Notes: generated from the sequence alone by a model not told the origin. Positions 25,485-35,011 are shown, counted from the first letter of the stretch. The stretch is DNA of 64,000 nt from Limnochordia bacterium (GCA_023230925.1 JALNWK010000002.1:27595-91594), one strand, 5' to 3'. Numbers and translations: made by a program.

Positions 25485-26531
25485 TCAACTAATCTGTGCC
25501 ATCTTGACGCACACCGGACGGGGTACTTCGAGGAACTGGCCGTTTGTCCTAAGTCTCCCTGTCCTTTGGTCTATGGCAAAGACTATGATGGTATCACTAT
25601 CCTGATTAGCCACCAAAAGCCAGCGACCGGTTGGATCAATCACAAAATTCCTGGGCGTCTTGCCCAAGGTTGTTTGGTGGTCCACATAGGCAAGTTTTCC
25701 CGTGTCCTGGTCGATCTGGTAGATCACTAGACTATCATGACCTCGATTGGACCCATATAGGATTCTGCCTGAGGGGTGCACATGTATGTCCGCGCCGGTA
25801 TTTTCGGCATGTCCTGTTGGTACGGTTGAAACCGTCTGCACAGGTATTAGCTCATCCCAAGCGGTGCCGGGCCGAAAGACCGTTATTGTGGCATCGAGTT
25901 CATTAATCACGTAGGCAAACAGGCCCTGCGGATGGAATGTGATATGCCGCGGTCCTGCTTGGGGCTGTACTTCAGCGAAGCCCGCCCGATGGAGTCCTGC
26001 TTCCTTGTTGTAAATGAAGATCCTATCTGTCCCAAGGTCGGGCACTAACAAATATGTGTTGGTGGGATCCGTTACGATTGAATGGGGGTGGGGACCCTCC
26101 TGCCTGTGCGGATGAACACTGGATCCTTCATGTCTGATGATGGTAAGTGCCTGTCCTATGCTTCCATCTCCAAGGATGGGGAACATGATTACACTACCGC
26201 CTGTATAGTTAGCCACAAACAAGTATTCCCCTGTGCCATCAATACTCACGTAACAGGGAGCTGCTCCCTGGGTGCACTCCTTGTTCAAAAGCGTAAGCAA
26301 TCCGGTGCGCGGATCAATAGAGTAGGATGAGACCGCGGCCTCAGACTCTGGGAGCTCATTGACCGCATAAAGGTAACCCCTCCCAGGATGAATTGCAAGA
26401 TAGGAGGGGTTCATACTGCCGGAGGCGGTTCCTAATGAACGTAGGGTGCCCTTTAGGAGATCAAACTGGCAGATATAAATCAGCGAGGTATACGTTCCAA
26501 CATAGACGTAGTAGGGTTGGGGACTGGTCAT
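25485..26531 (-). CDS. Lactonase-family beta-propeller protein (6-phosphogluconolactonase type)
   Basis: A 348-residue seven-bladed propeller: repeats such as PSYLAIHPGRGYLYAVNE, SIDGTGEYLFVANYTGGSV, EGPHPHSIVTDPTNTYLLVPDLGTD and PRHITFHPQGLFAYVINEL match the YbhE/Pgl lactonase family. These hydrolyse 6-phosphogluconolactone or related lactones in the cytoplasm. GGAGG precedes the ATG. It sits at the edge of the accessory stretch, downstream of rpmF and its terminator, and is probably monocistronic. Confidence 0.85.
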   Translation of the reverse strand: MTSPQPYYVYVGTYTSLIYICQFDLLKGTLRSLGTASGSMNPSYLAIHPGRGYLYAVNELPESEAAVSSYSIDPRTGLLTLLNKECTQGAAPCYVSIDGTGEYLFVANYTGGSVIMFPILGDGSIGQALTIIRHEGSSVHPHRQEGPHPHSIVTDPTNTYLLVPDLGTDRIFIYNKEAGLHRAGFAEVQPQAGPRHITFHPQGLFAYVINELDATITVFRPGTAWDELIPVQTVSTVPTGHAENTGADIHVHPSGRILYGSNRGHDSLVIYQIDQDTGKLAYVDHQTTLGKTPRNFVIDPTGRWLLVANQDSDTIIVFAIDQRTGRLRTNGQFLEVPRPVCVKMAQIS

Positions 26532-26579
26532 GCTTCCGCCTCCTTTTCCTCAGGAAAGCTTACCACTAGAGCTACGGAA

Positions 26580-26607
26580 AGAAAAAGGAGGCCCCAGGGC
26601 CTTCCTT
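26580..26607 (-). terminator. Terminator downstream of rpmF
   Basis: Minus strand AAGGAAGGCC-CTG-GGGCCTCCTTTTTC: GC-rich stem with a T-run. Confidence 0.75.
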
Positions 26608-26628
26608 TATCTTTCTTGTTTAAAGCTA

Positions 26629-26811
26629 TTACTCCGCTTTAATTGTGATAACCTGTCTCCCCTTGTATGTTCCACAGTTTGGACAAGCCCGATGCGGCAA
26701 TCGCGGCTCATGGCATTGGGGACACTCCACTAGGTTTGGAGTTTTGGTCCGAACGGAATTTCTTCTTGTACGCACCCTAGCTTTTGAATGTCTTCTTTTT
26801 GGTAGTGCCAT
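26629..26811 (-). CDS. rpmF: 50S ribosomal protein L32
   Basis: A 60-residue basic protein starting MALPKRRHSKARVRTRR with two CxxC pairs (CPQC, CPNC), the zinc-binding form of L32. It follows yceD by 31 bases, the usual yceD-rpmF pair. In related genomes fapR-plsX normally follows closely; here about 5.5 kb of accessory DNA intervenes. Confidence 0.97.
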   Translation of the reverse strand: MALPKRRHSKARVRTRRNSVRTKTPNLVECPQCHEPRLPHRACPNCGTYKGRQVITIKAE

Positions 26812-26842
26812 ATTATACCCCTTCCGGGTTTCCCACCTTTCT

Positions 26843-27388
26843 TTACTCTTCCTCTTTCATCTTCTCCAGCAATTCGCCCAGTACAGCGAATCGGGGATTG
26901 AAATCATCGATCTTGCACTGGCAATCACCCTGATTCAAGTCCTGGCCGCATACCCGGCAAATACCCCGACACTCGGGGGAACAGACCGTTTTGATCGGCA
27001 TAGCCAAAACCAGGTATTCCCTAACCATTTCGCCAAGATCAATGGTATTTCCTGTAAAGACATAGCCATCATCATCTTCGGGCTGCACATCCTCTGTCTC
27101 TTCATCGGTGACTAATCCCACCGGCCGCCGATGAAACTCCTCAAGGACTTTTGAGTTAATCGGTAATACAAAATCCCGAAGACACCGATGACAGTTTACA
27201 GGAACACTTGCGGATACCCTCCCGGAAAACACAATGCTTTTGCCCGCATTCGTAAGAGTCCCAAGAAGGTATACATCAACTGACTTTGCATTGCCATCTA
27301 CGATGAAGGATGCAGGAATGTTGGCCCTTTGGTCAACTTCAAGCTGAGCACCCCGCTCATGTAAGATGGGTGCAACATTAATCCTCAA
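26843..27388 (-). CDS. yceD: DUF177 protein YceD
   Basis: A cysteine-containing protein found next to rpmF in most bacteria and linked to 23S rRNA/ribosome metabolism. It contains VNCHRCLRDF, IDLGEMVREYLVLAMPIKTVC and a C-terminal cluster CRGICRVCGQDLNQGDCQC that may bind zinc. I favour a start near 27388 (TTG, product MRINVAPILHERG), because GGAAGGGTG lies 6 bases ahead and family members begin this way; a GTG at 27397 is the alternative. Upstream in-frame codons to 27481 look non-coding. Confidence 0.88.
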   Translation of the reverse strand: MRINVAPILHERGAQLEVDQRANIPASFIVDGNAKSVDVYLLGTLTNAGKSIVFSGRVSASVPVNCHRCLRDFVLPINSKVLEEFHRRPVGLVTDEETEDVQPEDDDGYVFTGNTIDLGEMVREYLVLAMPIKTVCSPECRGICRVCGQDLNQGDCQCKIDDFNPRFAVLGELLEKMKEEE

Positions 27389-27535
27389 ATCTGTCACCCT
27401 TCCTTGATCATGCTCATCTTTAAGATGGATCCGCAAATTGCACATCCAAGCTATTATAGCAATATCAAAGTCCAGGAGCAACCCTGCAAAAACAGCACTC
27501 CCATTATACTATTACCGAAATACCCAGGCAAGTCC

Positions 27536-28375
27536 CTACATTCCATAACCGCAGGCAGCAAGGACCGCCTGCTGAAAGGCCTCATCGATTTCGCCTGTGG
27601 CGTGGGATTTGCTACCAAGAAAATGCAAGCAGAGATGACCGGCAAATCCATTATCGTAAATCGAGTAACTACCTCGGGGGTAGCCCGAGAAACTCGCCGC
27701 GTACCGTTGCCCATCGATCAAAGCCCAAGCCGGCCGGGGAACGTCCTCTAGATGCTCATCGTAAATATTGAGCAAGGTCTGGGTATCTTCTTTGGTCATC
27801 GGCTCAGCATCAATGTGAAAATACCCGTGATAACGAATCAAATTAATTGAAAGCTGGGTCTTCACATCCACGATGGTAAACTGACTCTGATTAGCAATCA
27901 ACGGCTCGATCTCAGAAAAGGAAGCTAAGAGCACATCACTGCTGGTCACCGGAACATCAACTGGAATCACAAGTTCCTGACCAATGCGAATAAGTGCTGG
28001 ATTGCGTAGCCCATTTAGTTCCGCAAGAATGGTGATACTAACCCCATACATCCGGGAAATATCCCAAAGGCTTTCCTTGTCTTTCACCGTGTGAAAGACA
28101 GCCTGTCCCGGGGTAGCTAGGGTCCGCAGTAAGGATCTAGTCTGCTCATTTACCCCTCCGGTAACTTGCAGACCACGCTCCAATTGAAAGCTTTCGATAG
28201 CCTGGCAGGTCCGCTCATCCAAAGACCCATTGGGAACCCCATCTAAGTAGCCGAGCGTGATTAACCAGTGTTGAATCAACACATGCTCAGCATAAAGAGC
28301 TGCCTCCTGCCCATGGACAGGTAGTGTATATGCTGTAAGGAGCACAATCAGTAAAGCTAGAGCTTGTCGCCGCAT
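27536..28375 (-). CDS. Secreted peptidoglycan-binding and LysM protein
   Basis: A 279-residue protein with a signal peptide (about 1-22), a PG_binding_1 domain (WLITLGYLDG to EQTRSLL, 35-87), a LysM domain (HTVKDKESLWDISRMYG to LVIPV, 95-138) and a C-terminal domain with GHLCLHFLGSKSH and DEAFQQAV. I have seen this last region in uncharacterised Firmicutes proteins; its conserved H, S and Q residues suggest a fold with a function, but none is known to me. It is 10 bases after the patatin gene, so likely cotranscribed. Confidence 0.82.
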   Translation of the reverse strand: MRRQALALLIVLLTAYTLPVHGQEAALYAEHVLIQHWLITLGYLDGVPNGSLDERTCQAIESFQLERGLQVTGGVNEQTRSLLRTLATPGQAVFHTVKDKESLWDISRMYGVSITILAELNGLRNPALIRIGQELVIPVDVPVTSSDVLLASFSEIEPLIANQSQFTIVDVKTQLSINLIRYHGYFHIDAEPMTKEDTQTLLNIYDEHLEDVPRPAWALIDGQRYAASFSGYPRGSYSIYDNGFAGHLCLHFLGSKSHATGEIDEAFQQAVLAACGYGM

Positions 28376-28385
28376 TGCCTACCTC

Positions 28386-29177
28386 CTAGGAAATCCCCAG
28401 CAACCTCTTAATGTCGGACAATGCTTGCAGGGTAGCCTGTCTACCTGCTTCTATGGCTTCCTCTGCCCTTTCTAGTTCTGCCGAACCAATATCCCATACT
28501 GGCGGTAACAGGATAATGTCCGCTGGGTTCTCCTTGATTTGGAACAATTCCTTCCCCATGATATCCGTTGTCTGGGCAATAATTTCGATGACATTTCCTA
28601 CTGGGTTCTTCGATACTAGGTCCCGAAAGGTTGCCGTGACATTAACCCCGACAACTACATCAGCACCCATCTGTCGTACTACACCCGATGGTAAGCGTTC
28701 TAAAACCGCTCCATCGACTAAAAGCGCATCATCTATCCGATGGGGACCAAAAACACCAGGAATAGAAATGCTCGCCCTTACCGCGTCGGCGGCATTTCCT
28801 TCCTTTAGAATCACTAGCTCACCGGTTTCAATATTGGTAGCTACCACCTGGGTAGGAATATCTAGATCCTCTAGGTTCTTTTGCTTCGTCAAGAGTCGAA
28901 GAAGACTATAAATCCGCTCTCCTCGGATGAATCCTTGACGGGGCACCCGAATATCTAGGAGTTGATCGAGCCGCATATTACAAGCAAGCTCCCCTAACAT
29001 GTGGGTCTCGGCCCCGGCAGCATAGATCACGCCAATTACGGCTCCCATACTACAACCGGCAATGTAGTCAATGGGTACCTCATGCTCCACCAAAACTTGT
29101 AGTACACCAATATGGGCAAGTCCTCGGGATGAACCAGCCCCTAAGGCTATACCTAGTTTCTTTCGTTTATCTCCCAT
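28386..29177 (-). CDS. Patatin-like phospholipase (RssA/NTE family)
   Basis: A 263-residue lipid hydrolase of the patatin fold. It has the oxyanion-hole motif GAGSSRGLAHIGVL near the N-terminus, the nucleophile elbow GCSMG and the catalytic-dyad Asp in LLVDGAVLERLP. Probably cytoplasmic; the lipid substrate cannot be told from sequence. It is divergent from ylbJ and upstream of the LysM gene. Confidence 0.9.
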   Translation of the reverse strand: MGDKRKKLGIALGAGSSRGLAHIGVLQVLVEHEVPIDYIAGCSMGAVIGVIYAAGAETHMLGELACNMRLDQLLDIRVPRQGFIRGERIYSLLRLLTKQKNLEDLDIPTQVVATNIETGELVILKEGNAADAVRASISIPGVFGPHRIDDALLVDGAVLERLPSGVVRQMGADVVVGVNVTATFRDLVSKNPVGNVIEIIAQTTDIMGKELFQIKENPADIILLPPVWDIGSAELERAEEAIEAGRQATLQALSDIKRLLGIS

Positions 29178-29410
29178 ATGATACCTTACGCCCCCTGATT
29201 ATGGGTAAACCCCTTGGCAACGTCTGCCTTATTGCTTGCCCTTGCTAACTTACAATGATACTTTTCCCTAACCTGCTGAGTACGCCCTGCCCGAGGGAAG
29301 GAGCGTTTTCGTATCCCAGAGACTCCAAAACCATGCATAATTCACTAGTCACCATAATATTAATCTAGCAGTACGGCCAAGTATCATCAAGCAATAAGGG
29401 AGCAGTTTCC

Positions 29411-30655
29411 ATGAAACCTCTGCGTAAGAAAAAGGCAACCGCTTATTTCATGGCCTTAATCGCCATCGTCCTCACCATCTCTGTGGTACGCTATCCTGAG
29501 GACGCCTTCCAAGCATCATTATACGGACTTGATCTTTGGTTTAAGGTGGTTTTGCCCGCTCTGCTTCCTTTCTTTGCCCTAGCGGAAATCTTAATGGGAC
29601 TAGGTGTAGTTCATTTCATGGGCGCGCTCCTAGAACCCTTAATGCGTCCCCTCTTTGCTATCCCAGGAACCGGCGGATTTGCGCTTGCCATGGGTCTTGC
29701 CTCTGGATATCCCATTGGTGCGAAGATCACTGGTCGTCTGAGAAGGGAAAATCTGTGCTCCCAAGCCGAAGCAGAGCGTCTTGTTGCCTTTGCAAACACA
29801 GCAGATCCATTGTTCATCATCGGTGCCGTCGCCGTGGGCATGTTCGGCATGCCTCAACTTGGTGCTATACTAGCACTTTCCCATTATCTTTCCGTGATTA
29901 TGCTTGGTTTTATTATGCGTTTCCATGGCCCCAAATCCGATAGAACCTCCGAGGCACGACCTAAGGAGAATATTTTATCCCGCGCCCTGCGGGAACTGTA
30001 TCGGGCCAGAGCCGCCGATGGACGAACCTTTGGACACTTACTCAGTGATTCCATCAAGGATGCCTTCTCTTCCCTATTCTTCGTCGGTGGATGCATTATC
30101 ATGTTTTCGGTGCTGATCCGTATTCTCACCCTAGCAGGAATAACTGACCTTCTGGCCTCTGTTTTTGCTGTCATTCTTCGTCCTTTTGGTATAAATAAAA
30201 CCATTATTCCAGCTCTAATCAGCGGTTCCTTTGAAATAACCATCGGCTCAGAGATGGCTAGTCATGCCGCAGCTCCCCTTATTGAAAGGATCATCGCCGC
30301 CAGTGCAATCATTGCCTGGAGTGGCTTTTCCGTCCATGCCCAAGTAGCAAGCATGGTCTACGGAACCGATATTCGCATCTTTCCTTATATGCTTGCCCGA
30401 GCACTACATAGTATCCTGGCTGTCATTACCACCATGTTCCTGTTGGGCCCAGGCGTTCCCCTAGTCTCCAGATTGCTCACCGTACCCACTATGGTTCAGG
30501 ACACCAGCTCGATTCACAGTCCTCTATCGAGGTTCCTCACAGCCACGCTAAATGCCAGCTGGTTTCTGGTAATCCCCTTAGGGCTATTACTAGGGGGCAT
30601 ATTGGTAAGAAGCATCAAATTAATTTGGTTTCGGATCAGGATGCCGAGGGACTAG
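29411..30655 (+). CDS. ylbJ: Sporulation integral membrane protein YlbJ
   Basis: A 414-residue multi-spanning protein with the YlbJ signature: WFKVVLPALLPFFALAEIL, GVVHFMGALLEPLMRPLF, GGFALAMGLASGYPIGAKI, FANTADPLFIIGAVAVGMF. In Bacillus ylbJ is made in the mother cell under SigE and affects spore cortex formation. It is the only plus-strand gene in this section; its 3' end overlaps the convergent coiled-coil gene by 20 bases. I could not identify a clear SigE promoter upstream. Confidence 0.93.
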   Translation: MKPLRKKKATAYFMALIAIVLTISVVRYPEDAFQASLYGLDLWFKVVLPALLPFFALAEILMGLGVVHFMGALLEPLMRPLFAIPGTGGFALAMGLASGYPIGAKITGRLRRENLCSQAEAERLVAFANTADPLFIIGAVAVGMFGMPQLGAILALSHYLSVIMLGFIMRFHGPKSDRTSEARPKENILSRALRELYRARAADGRTFGHLLSDSIKDAFSSLFFVGGCIIMFSVLIRILTLAGITDLLASVFAVILRPFGINKTIIPALISGSFEITIGSEMASHAAAPLIERIIAASAIIAWSGFSVHAQVASMVYGTDIRIFPYMLARALHSILAVITTMFLLGPGVPLVSRLLTVPTMVQDTSSIHSPLSRFLTATLNASWFLVIPLGLLLGGILVRSIKLIWFRIRMPRD

Positions 30656-31118
30656 CTTGCTTTGGCTTAGCCTTTGCCAACTCCCTTTGACCCCGTTCTA
30701 CAACATCCATCGTCTTTTTCAAAGCTTCGTGTAAATTGGATAGAACCGATGCCGCATACTCATCCGCGCCTTTACGGATCTCCTCGGCCTTTCGTTCCGC
30801 CTCGAGTCTAATTTTCTCAGCCTCCTGCTGGGCCCGTTTGTGGATTTCCGTCTCCAGGACCAGTTTTTCTGCCTCCTGCTTCGCCCGGGTAATGATCTCA
30901 TCTGCTTCGCTGCGTACTTGTTGATTCATCTTCTTCTCTGTCCTTGCCATTTGCTGAACCTGCTTAACTTCCTTCGGCAGACTAAGCCGCAATCGATCAA
31001 TGAGTTCCCGTAGCTCCTTCTGATCAATTAGTACCAGGTCAGTCATCGGCACATGTTTCGCCCCACTACACAGGTTATCCAGTCGATCCAGCAGAATGAA
31101 AAGCTCTACTTGGCTCAT
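30636..31118 (-). CDS. Coiled-coil protein downstream of coaD, unknown function
   Basis: A 160-residue protein, mostly a charged helix rich in E, K, R and A (SEADEIITRAKQEAEKL, QEAEKIRLEAERKAEEI), resembling ATP-synthase b-subunit or DivIVA-type coiled coils. The N-terminal 45 residues (FILLDRLDNLC, VLIDQKELRELIDRLR) look globular. A gene like this is often found between coaD and ylbJ in Clostridia. It starts inside the coaD stop (ATGA overlap), so translation is coupled. A link to division or the envelope is a guess. Confidence 0.75.
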   Translation of the reverse strand: MSQVELFILLDRLDNLCSGAKHVPMTDLVLIDQKELRELIDRLRLSLPKEVKQVQQMARTEKKMNQQVRSEADEIITRAKQEAEKLVLETEIHKRAQQEAEKIRLEAERKAEEIRKGADEYAASVLSNLHEALKKTMDVVERGQRELAKAKPKQASPSAS

Positions 31119-31621
31119 AGTTGGCGGCTCCTCTCTAGATTACGTTCTTGCAACCTCGCCTGTAATGCTACCGCGACGAAACCAGGAACCCATTTAGAGA
31201 CATCACCACCGTAACTAGCCACTTCACGAACAATACTAGACGATAGAAAAGCATACTCCCCACTAGTCATCATGAAAATAGTCTCCACATCAGGGTTCAG
31301 GTTTCGGTTCATCGAGGCCATCTTAAACTCGGATTCAAAATCGGATACAGCCCGCAATCCCCGTACCATGGCCACCGCTTTGCGCTGCCGGGCATAATCT
31401 ACTAAAAGGCCTTCAAAGTACTCGCATACAGTATTTTCCAGATCGGCCGTGGCCCTTCTTAGAAAGTCAAGTCGCTCCTCAACTGTAAACAGGGGGTTTT
31501 TCGTCGGGTTGTTCAATACGGTAACATAAACCCGGTCGAAAATCCTGGTCGCACGCTTGATCACATCTAGGTGCCCGTACGTTACCGGATCGAAACTACC
31601 GGGACATATTGCCACTCTCAT
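31115..31621 (-). CDS. coaD: Phosphopantetheine adenylyltransferase
   Basis: Fourth step of coenzyme A synthesis. It starts MRVAICPGSFDPVTYGHLDVI, with the TxGH nucleotidyltransferase motif, and has MVRGLRAVSDFESEF and the SSSIVRE motif near the C-terminus. ATG at 31621 is preceded by AGAGGAG; a longer frame to 31666 has no site. The first 26 bases overlap the end of rsmD, a common arrangement. Confidence 0.97.
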   Translation of the reverse strand: MRVAICPGSFDPVTYGHLDVIKRATRIFDRVYVTVLNNPTKNPLFTVEERLDFLRRATADLENTVCEYFEGLLVDYARQRKAVAMVRGLRAVSDFESEFKMASMNRNLNPDVETIFMMTSGEYAFLSSSIVREVASYGGDVSKWVPGFVAVALQARLQERNLERSRQL

Positions 31622-32168
31622 TTTGCTTCTCCTCTTTTCTGAAAACCGATACCTCAATGGAACCATAGCGCCTTTGGCGTATTAATGATAGGCCACTGAG
31701 AGCTTGCGGAGGGCTCTCCTTCAGACTATGTTCAATGATGCAAAATCCTTGGTCCTTTAGGATACCACTTGTCTCTACCAGGTCTAGCAAAGGGCCCACA
31801 AATCCACAATCGAAGGGCGGATCAGCAAATACAAGATCAAAATCCATCAGCTTGGGGACGTGACTCCAGACATCTCCGACTAACACTTCTGCCCGATCTT
31901 CTAGGCCGAACATTTGTACATTGGCCCTGATCCCCGAAGCAGTCCTTTTGGATTTCTCGACAAAGACCACTTTTTTTGCTCCCCGGCTTAAAGCCTCTAT
32001 TCCTATGGCCCCGGAACCTGCAAATAGATCAAGGAAATAGGCCCCTTGGATAAACGGGGCGATGATATTAAAGATGGACTCCCGCACCCGGTCAGTGGTC
32101 GGTCTTGTTGCCGTACCTTTGGGGGCTTTTAGCACCCGCCCCCTTAAGGACCCGCCGATAATTCTCAA
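31596..32168 (-). CDS. rsmD: 16S rRNA (guanine966-N2)-methyltransferase
   Basis: A 190-residue Rossmann methyltransferase beginning MRIIGGSLRGR, with the AdoMet motif FLDLFAGSGAIGIEALSRGA and the catalytic DPPF (FADPPFDCGF). TTG start at 32168 with only a weak ribosome binding site. It pairs with coaD downstream. The usual upstream neighbour recG is absent; degV is 336 bases away. Confidence 0.95.
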   Translation of the reverse strand: MRIIGGSLRGRVLKAPKGTATRPTTDRVRESIFNIIAPFIQGAYFLDLFAGSGAIGIEALSRGAKKVVFVEKSKRTASGIRANVQMFGLEDRAEVLVGDVWSHVPKLMDFDLVFADPPFDCGFVGPLLDLVETSGILKDQGFCIIEHSLKESPPQALSGLSLIRQRRYGSIEVSVFRKEEKQNESGNMSR

Positions 32169-32504
32169 TAAAGGGCACCGAGATTGTGTGTAAAGCAGAG
32201 CACACCCTCGGCTTCCCTCCTTTCAGTCTGGAACAATTAGGAGGTTAGACCACCCATGGACAAGCTAACCTAGTCTGTAATATGGGTTGTCCTAATCAGG
32301 ATCACTTAGACTAAACCCCGCTTAATGTCGATAATTTCCAAGCCCCACCATGCATATTATTAACATGTCCACTACATACTATGAAATGGAAAGAGGCAAA
32401 ACCCTCCCCAGAAATTGGAAGTACCATTGCCTTAGTCTCAAGGCAACAGTCCTTCCTCCGGTTTCTCCTCTCCCACAGGCGGCGGATCAATCCGCCGCTT
32501 TCAT
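32169..32504. other. Intergenic stretch between degV and rsmD with a strong palindrome
   Basis: No gene seen. At 32479-32498 GCGGCGGAT-CA-ATCCGCCGC is followed by TTTCATTT on the plus strand, which looks like a terminator for plus-strand transcription even though the adjacent genes are on the minus strand. In many Firmicutes recG occupies this position. Confidence 0.5.
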
Positions 32505-33362
32505 TTACTCTAGCAGCGCCGCGTCATAGCACAAAACACCAAGGGTGTTCGGACCCGCATGACTGCCAATAACCGGACCAACAACTGCAACACTGGGTTG
32601 GGGGCAGTTGGTCTCCTGCATTAATCGTTCCACAAGATCCTTGGCCCCTGCTTCATTATTGGCATGGACAACAAAGATGACTGGTTCTTTCTTGAACTGG
32701 GAAATATCCTGTGCCACTTCCGCAACCATCTGGCTTAAGGCTCTTTTTGTGCCCCGGGCCTTAGCATAGGGAGCAACCACTCCATCATCGATACAGAGGA
32801 TCGGCTTAATCTTTAGCAATCCTCCAACCAGTGCGGCGGCCTTACCAATCCGTCCATTTTTGTGTAAGTACTCCAAGGTCTCCACCACAAAGTAGACTTT
32901 CAGATTAGAGACAATCCGCTTGCATAGGGCGACAATCTCATCTTTAGTCTTTCCTTGGGCGGCGGCCCCTGCAGCAGCAAGGGCAATCATCCCCGTTCCC
33001 ACAGAAGCGTTCCTACCGTCAATGACAATAATTTCCCGATCATTGATCATGGATGATGCTAGGTTTGCGGATTGAAAGGTGCCACTTAGCTCACTAGATA
33101 GATGTACCGATATAATCGTATCCTGTGGCTGGCTGTGGGCCTTGTACGCTTCGATAAACTCCCCAGGAGAAGGCTGTGATGTGGACGGCATCACAGAGCT
33201 TCCTGCAAGCTTAGTATAAAAATCAGCAGCGGACAGTTCCACCCCATCCTTAAACTCCTCATCCCCAAACCTAATCTTTAAGGGCACATCCACTATGTTA
33301 TACTCATCCTTCAGTTCCTTGGGAATATCCGCAGAACTGTCGGTGAAAACCCGTATGGCCAT
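32505..33362 (-). CDS. DegV-family fatty-acid-binding protein
   Basis: A 285-residue DegV protein: IRVFTDSSADIPKE, SSVMPSTSQPSPGEF, ISVHLSSELSGTFQSA and AALVGGLLKIKPIL are typical. DegV proteins bind fatty acids and act as the FakB subunit that presents them to a FakA kinase. The DAK/YloV gene immediately upstream (20 bases) is the likely FakA partner. Confidence 0.95.
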   Translation of the reverse strand: MAIRVFTDSSADIPKELKDEYNIVDVPLKIRFGDEEFKDGVELSAADFYTKLAGSSVMPSTSQPSPGEFIEAYKAHSQPQDTIISVHLSSELSGTFQSANLASSMINDREIIVIDGRNASVGTGMIALAAAGAAAQGKTKDEIVALCKRIVSNLKVYFVVETLEYLHKNGRIGKAAALVGGLLKIKPILCIDDGVVAPYAKARGTKRALSQMVAEVAQDISQFKKEPVIFVVHANNEAGAKDLVERLMQETNCPQPSVAVVGPVIGSHAGPNTLGVLCYDAALLE

Positions 33363-33382
33363 AGTCGCCCTCCCTTCTTGGC

Positions 33383-35011
33383 TTATTCAATAGCAACCAA
33401 GTAGTAATACAATGGTTGGCCACCATAGTATAATTCAATTTCCAGATCAGGATACTTGCTGGAAATAGACTTATAGATCTCTTCCGCCTTCTCTTTGGTC
33501 ACATCGGAGCCATAATAGACACTGACTAGTTCATCGTCCTCATCAAGCATGGCATCGATTAAGTCCAGTAGCGTATTATTTACTTCGGAACCCACTGCAC
33601 TAAGCTTACCATTCCAGAGTCCAATAATATCATTCTCGCTTACTGAAAAGCCATCCACTTCAAGACCCCGGACCGCATAGGTAACCTCACCATTTTTGAT
33701 CTGTTTAATCACCGACTCTAGGTTTCCCCGATTCGCCTTGGCATCTTCACTAGGGTCGTAGTTGATCATACTTATAATTCCCTCAGGAACAGTCCGACTA
33801 GGCACAACCTCGATGGGTCTTTCTACCAGTTCAGCCACCTGTTTTGCTGTGGCAATAATATTCTTGTTGTTAGGTAAGATCACCACTGACTCTGCCTCAA
33901 CCCGGTTGACCGCCTCCATTAAGTCCTCCGTAGCTGGATTCATAGTCTGACCCCCAGAGACAACCTCATCGGCACCTAGGCTACGGAAAATCTCTTCGAA
34001 CCCTTCTCCTACCGCCACCGCCACCACTCCTGTTTTCTTCTTCGGCGTGGTGCCATTTGCTCGTTGGATCAGGTTTTGGTTCTGCTCCACCATGTTGTCG
34101 ATCTTGATCCCCCGCATGTCCCCAAGAAGACCACAGTAATTGAGCACCTTTCCGGGGTAGTCGGTATGAATGTGTATCTTAAAGGCCCTTCCATCTCCCA
34201 CTACCATCAGGGAATCTCCATACTCCATGAGTACCTTACGTACCCGCTTCTCATCGATCCCCTGTCCATATAGGAGTAGTTCGGTACAGTACTTGCCTAC
34301 GATGTCTTCTTCCGTAATTGTCGGTATATCCAATGACTTGGCTTTGGCCGACTCATCGGAAGCTGTCACTCCTTTGAGGATACCAAGGTCAAGCTCTTGT
34401 TCACTATCCCAGGCCCCCAAGGCTCCCTGACAAATCACAACGATTCCCTTGCCCCCAGCATCAACCACACCAGCTTGCTTTAGCACGGGCAGCTGTTCGG
34501 GGGTTCTGGCCAAGGCGTCTTCGGCGGCACGACATGTCAGTTTGGCAAAATCCAGCACGTCTCCGGCTTTAGCGTTCTGCCTTGCTTCCTGGGCCATACT
34601 TCTGGCAACGGTCAACATCGTCCCTTCTACTGGCTTCATCACCGCTTGTTGCGCCTGTCTTGATGCAGAGATCAGAGCTAGGGCCAAATCATTGGGATCC
34701 GCGTGTTGTTTCCTACCTAACCCATTGGCAAATCCTCGGATTAGCTGGCTGAGAATGACCCCTGAGTTACCCCGTGCGCCCATTAATGCCCCCCGGGCTG
34801 CGATCTGAGCCACTTCAAATAGAACATTAGTGGTAACCTTCTCTACCTCTAAACCTGCCGCATAAAGCGTCAAGAACATGTTTGTCCCCGTGTCTCCATC
34901 GGGCACGGGAAATATATTTAATGCATTTATTTCGTCTTTGTGTTCTGCTAGAGCAATAATGGCCGCGTAAAGAAGCTTGCGGAACTGTGCCCCGGTTAAT
35001 TTCCCTTCCAC
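33383..35011 (-). CDS. DAK-domain fatty acid kinase FakA-like (YloV)
   Basis: About 542 residues with an N-terminal DhaL-type ATP-binding domain (NIFPVPDGDTGTNMFLTL, GARGNSGVILSQLIRG), a middle domain (YCTELLLYGQG, HIHTDYPGKVL) and a C-terminal DegV-like domain (VVILPNNKNI). With DegV (FakB) it phosphorylates exogenous fatty acids. Start is GTG at 35011 with AAAGGAG 9-10 bases upstream; the longer frame to 35098 would overlap asp23. It follows asp23 directly, the usual order. Confidence 0.93.
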   Translation of the reverse strand: MEGKLTGAQFRKLLYAAIIALAEHKDEINALNIFPVPDGDTGTNMFLTLYAAGLEVEKVTTNVLFEVAQIAARGALMGARGNSGVILSQLIRGFANGLGRKQHADPNDLALALISASRQAQQAVMKPVEGTMLTVARSMAQEARQNAKAGDVLDFAKLTCRAAEDALARTPEQLPVLKQAGVVDAGGKGIVVICQGALGAWDSEQELDLGILKGVTASDESAKAKSLDIPTITEEDIVGKYCTELLLYGQGIDEKRVRKVLMEYGDSLMVVGDGRAFKIHIHTDYPGKVLNYCGLLGDMRGIKIDNMVEQNQNLIQRANGTTPKKKTGVVAVAVGEGFEEIFRSLGADEVVSGGQTMNPATEDLMEAVNRVEAESVVILPNNKNIIATAKQVAELVERPIEVVPSRTVPEGIISMINYDPSEDAKANRGNLESVIKQIKNGEVTYAVRGLEVDGFSVSENDIIGLWNGKLSAVGSEVNNTLLDLIDAMLDEDDELVSVYYGSDVTKEKAEEIYKSISSKYPDLEIELYYGGQPLYYYLVAIE

